From NCBI GenBank assembly GCA_025024175.1, contig QCXZ01000064.1:39329325-39393324 (forward strand): a stretch of 64,000 bases of DNA, given 5' to 3'. The notes under the pieces are model-generated. The model did no database searches. It was not told where the DNA came from and was given only the letters and a program-made list of their open reading frames with translations. Source of the stretch: Rhyzopertha dominica. Lineage: Eukaryota > Arthropoda > Insecta > Coleoptera > Bostrichidae. The position numbers were made by a program, and so were the translations under genes. Positions within the stretch are counted from its first letter, which is position 1; each line of letters starts with the position of its first letter. Positions 11,393-21,345 of the stretch are shown here, piece after piece.

Positions 11393-13864
11393 CAGAGTTG
11401 CCGTTTGCAGGTAATTACCCGAAATACGAGTATTTCTTCTCCACCTGCCGATAAAATTTTGCTGCGGGTAAAATGTGGGTAATTTGTAAATGGTGTTGGT
11501 ACCAGGTATAATATAAACCTTTATAGCAGCGGTCGGAAATATAACAAACAGCAATCAAATACTTTCGCATTATGTTATCGTATTTAAAGCAGTCTTTCAT
11601 TCTGTCGTAGGTCGTGTTTCATCTTGGCTTGGTAACACGGCAAAAGCAACTAAAGCTAACGGCCCTAAACCATTACAATCGATTGTCGTCTGTGCGAGTG
11701 AACTTGGATAAAATGACACCTGAAGCTGACACCGACACTGTGACAAATGACAGACTGAACGAACTGAAGGAAGCTGAATACGAATAGTGAATGTACACCT
11801 ACTATAATTATTGAAGCTGAATAAGTTAATTAGAGGAAAAGACGAATAGCTGGACGAAATAATAACTGTAAGTAACGCCAGTGATCGGGTTGGTGTAAGT
11901 GCAGTTATTCTTAGTCATGGATAAATGGTTGATTAAATCAAAACCTGAGCGTGAAACAAAGCCACGCGCATGCCAACAAAACAGTGATATTCATTATGCT
12001 GACACTGACAGTAGCAGCAGCAATAGTGTTAAGGTTAGCACTATTTGCAGCAGACTTATTGTACCTGATGAGGAGGTAATGCCATTGTTAATTTAAGAAA
12101 AGGTACATATTAATCAAACATGTTCCTTCTAGGACAATATAACCGGCGTTGACAACACTCAACTAGATGCAGGTGCAAAGTTTATAGAACCATCAACAGA
12201 TAAGACAACCACGGCTGAGGAGCAAAAAGTATATTTTGAAGGAATTTAAAGATTTTATAGAAGTAAGATATGTTGTTGTTTTAGTTGCACAACATGAATC
12301 TTATTTGTTCATTAGAAGAAAGTGACGAAGAAAATCCTGATTTAATTCAAGGTCGCGAAGGAAGCAGCTGCTGTGTCGTTCCTAATTCCAAAAAGAAAAA
12401 AAGAAATGGATGTCCCCCAAAACGACCCCAAAAGTTTTGCGACGCGTGGCTTAAAATAGAAAAGTTTATTAGTTGGTTAGCCAAAGCAGAGAATGCAGCA
12501 AACGGCAAAGAAACCGCACATTGTAAACTTTGCAATTCATACATAATCGCAGATAAAAATGACATTAACCGACACAGTGAAAGTTTTAAACACAAATTAA
12601 ATTTAAAAAAGTTGAAAATACTCAAACTCTGGAAAAGATGCATTTTGTTAGTGCCGAACAAAAAGTAAAAAATGCAGAATTAATACTGTGCGGCTTCTTA
12701 GCAGCAAAAAAATTACCTTTCAGTTTAGCTGCCTTAGGTATGCTGTGTGCTCACATTTTTACAGATTCTGATATAGCTAAGAATGTAGCATTAAAAAGAA
12801 CAAAAGCTACTGCAATAGTAAGAAATAATTTAGGGGAGGTGTTTTGGAACAGTATACCCCCTTGGAGGCTTGTTTTACCAATATAGTTTTTTTCAGATCC
12901 TTCAAAAACCACCGATGAAATGCTAAAAACTTCTAGAAATAAGTTCACCATACTGTAATTGCAATTTGAATTATAACTTAGGAACCTTAAATGCATTTAA
13001 TATAACGTTCCAATCAGACAGCCCCCTTTTATGTAAACTGAGATCAGAAACTGCCATACTGGACCATTTGAATCAAGACGAATTTTAGCCTTTAGAGTCA
13101 ATACTTTCAGGGACTGCAGCTAGAAGAAAATTTCGTGAACTGAAAAACAATCCCAACGTAAATAGGCGGGATATTCAGTGGTTTCAAAAGAACTGTCTGA
13201 GTTTTTATATTGAATTGGTCAGTGACATAAAAAAACGTCTCGACTTTACAGACGAAATATTTGATATCTTAGAGGTAGTAGAACCTGAGTATGCACAATG
13301 TTTTACAATTAAATCATTGTCACATGTTTTAAAAAGATTTCCTGTTCTTAAAGAATTTGTTGACGAAGATAAACTAGATCTGGAATGGAAAGAACATGCC
13401 CTTTTACAACACGACAAACAGGATTATTGGGAAAAAGTATTTAAACTGTTTAACTCAATTGGGGATACCATTTTTCCTAACTTACAAATAGTCATTAACT
13501 TATTATTGATACTTCCCTTCTCCAACGTAAGTGTGGAGCGTTTATTCAGTGTGTACAACGACATAAAAACAGACAATAGAAATAAACTAGCCACAGAAGC
13601 CGTAACCTCATTGATTCACACAAAACAGGGTATTGATGAAGCAATTGAAACATCTGAACCAGAAGCAGAAATATACAAAATAGACGTATGGAATAAAAGT
13701 AAATAGACTTTGTATATGTATGTTTCCTTGAGTAGGACATGATAGGTATGAAAAGGTAAATTTATGGGTTAATTTATTTGTGGCGTAACATAAAGTGTGT
13801 GGGTAAAAGCGGGTATTTTTCATTACATGGGAGGGTATTACAAGAAATCTGATTGGCAACCCTG
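11393..13864 (+). mobile_element. hAT transposon with intact termini and 8-bp duplication
   Basis: The element starts CAGAGTTGCC at 11393 and ends at 13864 with the complement of CAGGGTTGCC, an inverted terminal match of 9 in 10. Perfect 8-bp target duplications GCTAAGAC stand at 11385-11392 and 13865-13872. The total length of 2472 bp suits a hAT element that has lost part of its transposase gene. Inside is one decayed transposase frame in the forward direction (11917-13706). Its left duplication begins 23 bp after the right duplication of the neighbouring hAT-like element ends, so two hAT insertions chose almost the same place. On the right it abuts a reverse-strand IS630/Tc1-type transposase relic. 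Confidence 0.92.
11917..13706 (+). pseudogene. hAT transposase, internally deleted
   Basis: A decayed hAT-superfamily transposase. The ATG at 11917 opens MDKWLIKSKPE, a common hAT N-terminus. Splice-like signals GT..AG at 12076-12132 and 12263-12315 would join it to a BED-type zinc finger in the frame of 12285-12668: HCKLCN, then NRHSESFKHK, giving a C2H2 arrangement. After a frameshift near 12610 come AELILCGFLAAKKLPFSL and SDIAKNVALKRTKAT, the usual segment before the catalytic core. The RNase H-like core that should follow (the region of the first catalytic Asp) is missing or unrecognisable between about 12860 and 12960. FNITFQSDSPL and then the C-terminal dimerisation domain (13215-13706; LLLILPFSNVSVERLFS, NRNKL) are well kept. 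A complete enzyme would be longer; this copy is non-functional. The introns are my inference. Confidence 0.88.
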
Positions 13865-13865
13865 G

Positions 13866-14172
13866 CTAAGACAGTGTCCAGATCACACCAATAGCGCTGA
13901 ACTGGCAGTTGTACGGCGATAGGAGAATCACCTTGTGAATATGCTCTCTCAGGTACTCGTCTACTAAATATTGTTTAGCCGAAGCATGTTTTATGACCAA
14001 TGCCAGCAGCTCGGTCTTAAGTAGTGTTGGCCACGAGGATGCCATGCATCTCCAACCACTCACAGATCCGTGCCTTGGTGCGTGCGGCAGTTATGTGCTT
14101 CACCCTTTCGAAATGTCCAAGTTTCATCTATAAACACCAACTCTGCTTGGTGAGCGAGTACGCCAACTAGTT
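13866..14172 (-). pseudogene. IS630/Tc1-type DDE transposase relic
   Basis: Reverse-strand remains of a DDE transposase of the IS630-Tc1-mariner group, different from the mariner at 9.7 kb. Reading down from 14172, one frame has ELVFIDETW, the region of the first catalytic Asp in DDE_3-type enzymes. After a jump that omits the second catalytic motif, a second frame reads KARICEWLEMHGIL. A third frame (14063-13866) reads KTELLALVIKH, YLVDEYLREH, VILLSPYNC and IGVIW, equivalent to the RLPPYHCxxNPIELIW end of such enzymes. The ELIW glutamate is now G, two frame breaks are visible and the central part is deleted. The hAT duplication overlaps its last codons, so the hAT landed next to or inside this older relic. 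Confidence 0.75.
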
Positions 14173-14590
14173 CTTTTATTATAAGCTGCAATCACTAAAG
14201 GTTAAATATAATGTTTAAATGTATGCAAGACAACAAAACACTTCACGAGACAATCACTACAAACAATTCAACGCCACTGTTGAAATGTCAATGATGACAC
14301 AATTGACGATATACGTTCGAGCAGCATTTACATCATGACCTTTACTATTAGAGAGAGAGAGAAACGGGTACCTATGTCTAATCCCCAGGGGACATATGTA
14401 TGTGTCAAATAATATTGCATAGAAGCAACGAAAGCGCGAACGGCGCAACAGTAAAATTTGTTGTAGGTGTTTGATTCGCGAATTCGAGCCGTGAGGCTCA
14501 ACATTCATATCATAGATTATACATCTTTCTCAATTAAAACCGTCATCCCTGGATAGGGAGTTATAGAAAGTGGCAAACTGTGAAACTAAC
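14173..14590. other. Spacer, nothing recognised
   Basis: No gene, terminal repeat or RNA feature is seen. A short AG-rich run lies near 14350. Confidence 0.5.
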
Positions 14591-14660
14591 GGATTCCTTA
14601 GCTCAGTGGTACAGTAGCTGAGCAGCTATAGTTGAAGCCGACTGGGGCTTTCAACCTTTT
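14591..14660 (+). repeat. tRNA-derived SINE head or tRNA pseudogene
   Basis: TAGCTCAGTGG at 14599-14609 is an exact match to the internal A box of RNA polymerase III promoters in tRNA genes. About 36 nt further on, GGGCTTTCAACC at 14645-14656 sits where the B box should be but is degenerate. The intervening bases do not fold into a convincing cloverleaf. This fits the tRNA-related 5' head of a SINE or a decayed tRNA gene. No LINE-like tail or target duplication is identified, so the right boundary is arbitrary. Confidence 0.5.
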
Positions 14661-16040
14661 CAGCTTGTTATTTTATCCAAACGCCCACATTGACAGCCCC
14701 TGCTGCTGTAAAACCTCATCGATAAAACACTGGGAAGTGTGTGCCGTGTTGCGTTATCCAAACATCATGTAGGCGAATTCAAATGAACTAGATGGTGTAC
14801 TAATTGTACTAATTCGACCACGGCAATCTGACTGAGTGGAAGGGAAAATGGATTTACCTACTACGCAATGGTTACGAAAAGTTCTGCACTTGTTTCACCT
14901 GTCGGGCAATGTAAGCTATTTTGGCCGCTTAGGAGGGAGAAACTGTACCACAGAGCTTATGAAACTCTTTAGGTTCACAGCTTGCTATTGTCTGTATCAG
15001 TATTGCCACACTTTTATAATGTTTGAGGAATAGCAAGGTAACTAGAAAAATATATCGTGCTGCCATGTTCTTCACTATCAGAAACTATTTCTGGTAAACT
15101 TTAAAACGCCGTTGGCAGATTTGTTGTGTTTATGTTCGACTCCATTTAAATATAGAAACGTGTTCAAAATTATACTTTAGGCTAGCCGTAGTATGTTTAT
15201 TAAGCGTCGTAGTAACGCNACTTAAATATAGATATAATATGGAGTATAATTTTCACAATGTAAGTAAACAACTAAATTACATTGCTATGAGTGTCAATAG
15301 TGCTTAACTGTGTAATATATCAACAGTTATGAACTACTAACCAAGAAAGATCAAACAAGCACCTTGACAAGATTGTGATTACTTATGTTACAATAAGAAA
15401 AAGTGCCTATAATCGAATATACTCCCTAGAGTCCATAAAGCCTTTTTTATTTTCGTAACCGATTAATATTTTACTATAAGTTTTTTGCGCTGAATCTACT
15501 CGTGTCAAAAATTATGTACCTCAATTAAAGGAAGAAGTACCTCACATGCTTGTTTTTCAAGGCCTAGACAATTTTCAATTTCGAACTAAGATTAAAAAGA
15601 TGGAAGAAAACTCTTATTTGAGAAAATTAAAGCAGAAACCTGAATCTGCGGGAAGATCTTTATAAAAACTTCTTCGTAAGTAAAATTTTAATTTTACGTC
15701 TTATGTAGTTTGACAATTGACGTTAATTAAGGCGTACGATTTAAAAAAAAAACTTATTTACTAAAATTATTAAAAAAAAGATCTTTGTATGGCATTTTCA
15801 GAGGGCAGTAGCTCCTTTAGGAAGCATTATCCATTATATGCCCATAGGACCATTTTTAATATCTTAGCCTAAGCAGTATCTCCCCAAAGTCTCCAAACAT
15901 TATTTAAGGATAACTTGCATTCTCTGTGCGAAGCTATTTTGACGAAAAGTACTTAGCATATTTTGTGAATGAGATACTATTTCTTAACCACAAATTGTTT
16001 TTTAAAACTAGAAGGTAAGATACTCACTAAATCATACGCT
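14661..16040. other. AT-rich stretch, nothing recognised
   Basis: One 65-codon forward frame (14836-15033) has no known signature. I see no terminal repeats or RNA genes. An unresolved base lies at 15219. Confidence 0.5.
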
Positions 16041-16590
16041 AATGTGTTTATCTAGATGATGGAAAGCCATGCTGAGTTTGCTGACTTCTTTCGTGGCTAC
16101 TTCCACATTTTCATCGGCAATGACGTCAAAGTTGCGCATCAAACGAGATAATAAAAATTTGCCTGGAGAGCAATTAAACCTGATAGCAATACATCAAGCT
16201 AATCTTATCTTGCCGAGTTTTAATTAGCAGTATCCTATTTAGCATCGGAGCTGTCAAATCGAATTAGGACCATAATTAAAAGTGTAGTGGGTGGAGCTGC
16301 TGATGCGGAAGATTGATTATTTAGTAATTAGAATGTGACCTAATTATGTAAAATGCATTGACTTGTATTCATGGTGGCTGCAAATCAGGTTGGAACCGTC
16401 GCACGGTAATGGGATGCAAAAACGACACCTCCGAACACGGCAATTATAGTACGTATTATGCTTGATGGGGTGTTGGGCGCTGAATAAATTACGATTATTG
16501 CGACATTGTGGGACGAGCACGTGTTCGTGAATATGATGTACTGAATAACGCAGGGTTGCAGCGGATGGCTGCAAATACAATAGTAACGAA
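16041..16590. other. Mixed-composition island, candidate regulatory DNA
   Basis: The stretch is less AT-rich than its flanks and has no reading frame above 80 codons. It contains a TGACGTCA palindrome (CRE-like) near 16121 and several TAATTA/ATTAAA homeodomain-type cores between about 16215 and 16335. Such clusters occur by chance in AT-rich DNA, so the regulatory reading is only a suggestion. Confidence 0.25.
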
Positions 16591-16884
16591 TAAGTCTAAA
16601 GTTCATAAAAGTGGAACGAATTTGCTCTGTTTTAAACCGTAATGTTTTTCCAATTGTAGCATAATTATGTAACGGACTGTAAGTGTAGACCTTTTACATA
16701 AAGATATGTTGAATACTAGAATGTGTTTAAAAACCACTGCTGTACAAATGTCCAACTTGCTCGTCAATCCAGTCGTAATAAACCCCTTAGGCCGAAAGAC
16801 GTAATAGACATACACTGTATAATGATGTGTTTACGAGGTCCACATCCAAAAGAATAATATAATATTGATGTATTGGTGTAGAGG

Positions 16885-17560
16885 GTGGTATGTTTACAGT
16901 GTGATGTGGTAAAATGTGACGAGCCTATTGTCGCGGAGGACTTGCATCATCCTTCCCTATGTATTGCTATTGCACTTATGAGTGGTAGTGAGTCTTATGT
17001 GAAATTCTCGTCAAATCGTGATCATTGGAAGTACAATTTTAGAAAGGCGGACTATATTGGATTGTATAATGCTTTGAATACAAACAGTTGGGAGAAGGTA
17101 TTATCCTGCAATGATGTAATTCATTCCTGTTCAGTACTGTACGGCAATATTTATGCGCTAGTGCACATATATGTACCCCGTACTCCTCTAGTAACTGTAA
17201 CTTTCTTTAGTAAGATCAAAGCTAGAGTATTGTTCTGCAGCGTGCAGTCCGTTCTATGACTGTAATATTCTAATGATTGAGCGTATTCAGCGTAGGGTTT
17301 GTAGATATGCTTATTACATAAGATACCGACAGTGTCCAGAAAAAAAAATTCCTTCAGAACAATTACTGTTGGAATTTAATCTGGAAACTTTGCGTACCCG
17401 AAGAACCTTGGCTTCTTTAGCATTTTCATTTAAACTTGTTCATGGTCAAATAGCGTCCAGTCTACTGTTTTGCTTTCATTTTCCACGCCTAAACTCCAGG
17501 AACTCAACCACTTTTAGTACTAAGTATGCTAGAACTACTTATTTTATAATTCACCTTTAA
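16885..17560 (+). pseudogene. LINE ORF2 relic lacking the RT core
   Basis: The first frame (16885-17259) reads DLHHPSLCIAI then YNFRKADYIGLYNAL, followed by W and VIHSCSVLYGNIYALVHIYVP. This is the segment between endonuclease and RT in Jockey/CR1-like elements. A second frame starts at RSKLEYCS near 17213 and runs through SPFYDCNILMIERIQRRVCR, TLRTRRTLASLAF and KLVHGQI to 17560. That block normally lies several hundred residues after the linker, beyond YADD and the thumb. The junction around 17195-17213 therefore marks a deletion of the reverse-transcriptase catalytic domain. The product could not reverse transcribe. Motif recognition is good on both sides; the exact junction is not resolved. 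Confidence 0.78.
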
Positions 17561-17800
17561 ACAGTGCAATCCGAACATACAACTCCATTTCCTCTTTGGT
17601 TAATATTTTTCTATAAGTTGTAGTTTGTAGTTTAAAACTTAAACTTGTATATGTCGCATTGCATACATGATGTGTTGTCCTCATTGTGTTGATGTCTTTG
17701 TATGCGCGTCTATTACTGTCTTACCTTCTGTTCTTTTGTTATTTAAGCTATATTTCCTTTTCTGTACCCGCTTAGATTACGGTCTGTTAGGTTCTAATAA

Positions 17801-17808
17801 AATTATTA

Positions 17809-17874
<66 letters not shown>
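17801..17874 (+). repeat. (ATT)n LINE tail
   Basis: About 24 ATT/TTA units with one GTT interruption near 17810, directly after the LINE 3' untranslated region. It serves as the 3' tail of that element and is also a potential length-variable microsatellite. Confidence 0.9.
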
Positions 17875-17875
<1 letters not shown>

Positions 17876-18027
17876 ACTTAATAAAATTTGTGTAAGCCAA
17901 TATTTATTAACTTAGCCATGAGTAAATCATTTTTAACAGTAGATAATATGAGTATATCATTAATTAAAGATAATTGCCGCATGAATGTATTCTTAATGAA
18001 CGCAATCATCGGCATAGCAGGAAAAAT

Positions 18028-18095
18028 ATTGCCAGCTTTGACCGGGAATCGAACCCGGGACTTCTTGATTGCCGTTCAAATGTGATGCAAGTACG
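18028..18095 (-). repeat. tRNA-derived SINE fragment with perfect B box
   Basis: On the reverse strand GGTTCGATTCCC (complement of 18044-18055) is a perfect B box, set in a T arm with a 5-bp stem (CCGGG/CCCGG) and a 7-nt loop. Upstream on that strand is a possible anticodon arm, but its loop lacks the invariant U33, and no acceptor stem partner is found, so this is not a working tRNA. The sequence GGTCAAAGCTGGCAATATT immediately after the T arm is nearly the same as in the copy at 55.4 kb, which points to a tRNA-derived SINE family. Confidence 0.65.
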
Positions 18096-19863
18096 CGACA
18101 AAAGCCCTATTGAGATTTTAACCTGAATCAACTATTAATAACATCTTAAAAGAATGATAATATTCATAGCAATGCATTTAAAGTGTTAAAAAATTTACTC
18201 TACGTTTACTGCGTAACGGGAAATCTGCTAAAATGTTCTTATTTTTCGTCCATTCAATTTTACACGTTGTAAACCGCGTCCTCCCGTATTTGTCACAATG
18301 GCTTAGATAGGACATAATTACTAATTTTGCATAGAAAGCAAATTACGAAATTAATCTTTTTTACCGACACAGAAGTATCTTGTATTTCGCAATAAAGTTA
18401 CGAATTTTTGAGATTTCATCATGTGTGGGGCAATTTCTCTCAGCGACCATTTTTTCTGTATATTACACATAAACTCGTTTTCATTCTTGATTTTTAAAAT
18501 AAAAGACTACCGTTGTGAGCCGGTAGAACGTGTTCTGGCAGTCATATGCCTTACTTTACAAAAACGTATTTTTGGTTGTCGGAATGATGTTAAATATTAT
18601 AGGTAATATGTATTTTAATATCGAGAACAGAAGGTTCCTGACCTATTGACTTGTTTATAGATCTTGATTTTTTCCCAGTTATTAGGACCCTACCTGCAAA
18701 CAGAATTAACTTGCAAAGTGTTAAAAAAGTGTATATTACAATAATTGTAGATAACTAAATGTTTTTGTACTACAGTCACGGAAAATGCACAACACTTGGA
18801 ATTGCAACAACCATTATTAATTAAGATACTAAAGTCGTGCATCAATTAACAAATAATAAGTTTTATAACTAAAGTTATTTCCAGTATATGTGGATAAAAA
18901 TACAAAATGACTTGCATATACCCCTCCTTTTTTACATAACATGACTTTTAACCCTTTAAATCACGTTGTTATTTGTATGACAGTAAATTAGTTATTTTTT
19001 ATTATTATCTATTATTATTTATTATTATTTGAGATAAAAGTCAAGACATTGAGAATTAGTCAGAAAAAAAAGGTTTAGAGAAGAATATCGAAAATTCAAA
19101 CATTAAAAGGTAGCTGCATCGGTGGAGGTTAATATTAGAAATTTAATTTGTTGTAAGTATGATATTATTTTGAACCAAAATATAAATGAATGATTATTCA
19201 AAACAAAGCATTTCGTTATAGTATCTCTTAATTTCGTATTATCAATAACAAAAAATTCTTTAACTTAATCTATGCTAACTTTTCTGTAGAAAGCTAATAG
19301 TTATATCAGTTTAAATAATAACTATATAGAAGTTAAGATAGAAGCACCATGTCCACTATATTTCAGAAAAAAAGAACCAAAATAGCTTAACTAGCCCGGG
19401 AAATAAGCTCCGATATGTCCGGTAATAAAGCTATGGCTTTAATAACCATTGTGCTATAAGGTCTGAGCTTCGCTGGCTCCTGAAAAGTAGTAGCTATCAA
19501 ATAAACTAAGGTTTTATGTGTTTAAGTTAGTTGAAAGGCAATCGCAAGGATACATATTTATTAGCTTATAACCTCTCAAGTTTTTAAGGTTATCCGGAGC
19601 TATATTTACTAATGACAATGGCCTGATGAGCACCTGCACTAACTGATGATGAAATTAATTGAATGTATGTATACAGACCTTGAGTTCTGCATAAATGTTA
19701 TCTTTGTAACTGGACGTGTAGTTCATCTAATCTTCCAGTACGTACAGTGTAAGATGCTTACCTGAAAAACAAAGATTGCGTTAGTATTTAAATTACTAAT
19801 GAGGCTAAGATGACTGCACAATATCTAATTGCATATGCCTAAATGTATTAAACCCAAGTATTN
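18096..19863. other. AT-rich stretch, nothing recognised
   Basis: No reading frame or RNA feature is supported. A low-complexity TATT/TTA run lies near 18995-19030. Confidence 0.5.

Positions 19864-19923
<60 letters not shown>
19864..19923. repeat. (TA)n microsatellite
   Basis: Thirty uninterrupted TA units, preceded by an unresolved base at 19863, consistent with assembly uncertainty in repeat length. Confidence 0.97.
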
Positions 19924-19925
<2 letters not shown>

Positions 19926-20310
19926 TATTCTAGAAAGTCTTATTGCATAAAGCAACATTGCTCAAAACGTATTAAAACACATAAGGTTGAGGTCTTACAT
20001 TATATATGTGACATTTAAGGCAAACTGTAGGCAAACTATGTTGCCAATGAATTAATATTGATTCCAACGAGCCATTTGCGTGTGCGCCGTTGCCATAAAT
20101 AGGTAAAGACGTAATTCAAGAAAAAAATATTTTATCAAATAGTTACAAAATATGGGATGTGATACATCAAATTGATTATAGGAGTATTGCAAATTCGAAT
20201 ATGTAAAAATCCGATATGATGTACTTAATAAAAAAACAAAATTTGATGAGATTATATCTTAAAAAAGTCAGTTTAACACGTATTGTTATTAACATCGTTC
20301 TCGTTTCAAA
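19924..20310. other. AT-rich spacer
   Basis: Nothing recognised. Confidence 0.5.
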
Positions 20311-20620
20311 ATCCATCTACCCTTTTAGCTCACCAACACGGCGTCTCGTACGAGAAATATATTCCGACACCGTTGGAACGTTATGACCTACTAGACAGGA
20401 ATTTATTATGTTGCAGCTGACTGGACCGGCCGCACGGGGACCTCCTGCAGTTGACAAAAAAGTCGCAAAGCAATCTAGCAACCGCGTCAGCTTAAACTGC
20501 ACTTGAAACTTTAAAGTGCCCCAGCATACGATAAATTCCTGTCTGTCTCGGAAATTCTGGACCACAGTCCGCGCACGTGTTTCGCAGAGAATAACATGCA
20601 CTTGAAAATGTGGACTGGAC
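20311..20620. other. GC-richer island, non-coding
   Basis: Marked compositional contrast with the flanks. It contains GACCGGCCGCACGGGGACC near 20425 and a CACGTG E-box near 20575. The reverse 94-codon frame over it (20317-20601) has no recognisable domain. Candidate conserved non-coding element or decayed exon; undecided. Confidence 0.3.
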
Positions 20621-21033
20621 GGTGAAAGAAACGGTAATTATAACTGTGAAATAATTTGCGATAAATGTTCTACTCGCTTATTGGTTTGCAATGTTACGGT
20701 TCGATAGATATTTGATTTCTTATTTCATAGGTTTAATTAATAATTATATATTTAGTTGTTCATCTTAAAAATTAATAAAGTACTGTTGTGCTGAATAGAG
20801 TTGTAAAGGACGTTGCCATCCTACTGGATATATGAATAATAATAAAGACGCCCATTATAGAGCAATGTGTCAAATTTTTTAATGAAAAATGAGATTTTTG
20901 AGCCAATTAGCAACACTCCAAAAACACCACCTAAAATCACATAAAAAACAAAAAGTTGTTTTTGCACGCCTATCAAGCGGAAACCTGAGATCTAGCTGTT
21001 TGAGAGCTTCCTTAGGTATCGCTTGCTCTGTAG

Positions 21034-21072
21034 ACACACACACACACACACACCCACGCGCGCACACACACA
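21034..21072. repeat. (CA)n microsatellite, imperfect
   Basis: An AC run at 21034-21053, then a CCACGCGCG interruption, then a second short CA run to about 21072. The two 64-codon frames across it are translations of the repeat and are not genes. Confidence 0.95.
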
Positions 21073-21129
21073 TTCTCGAGTAGAATGCTGTTCAAGTATA
21101 TGCGAATAGTTGTACGGCTCAGTAGAAGT

Positions 21130-21285
21130 TTCTGAGGGAAAGTACACGAACATATGTTGTCTGTACTTTCCACCTGATGCTACTAAAGCTAATTTGCAGG
21201 CTTAAATTTGAGCAGTCTTGTAGAGCGGCATCCTGGTGACCTTTTTCTGGTCTTGGAAAATTACAACTTTCCAGACGTAAAGTGG
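21130..21285 (+). pseudogene. LINE endonuclease fragment
   Basis: A short piece of an apurinic-type endonuclease domain of a non-LTR retrotransposon. One frame reads ICCLYFPPDATKANLQA (LYxPP is the usual beginning of this block). After a frame change near 21200 the next reads LSSLVERHPGDLFLVLENYNFPDVKW. The last part corresponds to the conserved ILGDFNLPDIxW, with the GDFN catalytic motif changed to ENYN, so the catalytic Asp is lost. Nothing LINE-like follows the tryptophan at about 21284. Fragment only. Confidence 0.62.
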
Positions 21286-21296
21286 GCGTTGGAGGC

Positions 21297-21330
21297 GTCT
21301 ATAGGCGGCTATAGGCCGCTGCCTATAGAC
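21297..21330. repeat. 34-bp palindrome
   Basis: Arms GTCTATAGGC (21297-21306) and its complement (21321-21330) are perfect, and the 14 bases between them are also partly self-complementary (GGC..GCC). It begins 12 bp after the LINE endonuclease fragment, where similarity to that domain ends. Confidence 0.8.
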
Positions 21331-21345
21331 GGCCGTTTGAAGAAA

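Larger units (their letters stand above)
16870..17874 (+). mobile_element. Internally deleted LINE with (ATT)n tail
   Basis: A non-LTR retrotransposon copy that keeps the endonuclease-RT linker (16885 to about 17195), skips the whole reverse-transcriptase palm, and resumes in the C-terminal part of the protein (about 17213-17560). It then runs through 240 bp of 3' untranslated sequence to an (ATT)n tail at 17801-17874. The 5' limit is set only by where similarity starts. A second LINE at 27.0-30.0 kb ends in the same kind of TTA tail and shares the C-terminal protein pattern, so the two probably belong to one clade. No target duplication could be identified by eye. Confidence 0.75.

Noticed and set aside
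17667..17915. 82-codon forward frame with a long isoleucine run
   Set aside because: It is the translation of the (ATT)n LINE tail.
18028..18095. Functional tRNA-Ala gene on the reverse strand
   Set aside because: The T arm is perfect and a GGC anticodon-like triplet exists, but U33 and the acceptor stem are missing and the flank matches another degenerate copy at 55.4 kb.
20879..21083. Two overlapping 64-codon frames
   Set aside because: They span the CA microsatellite and encode its repeats on both strands.
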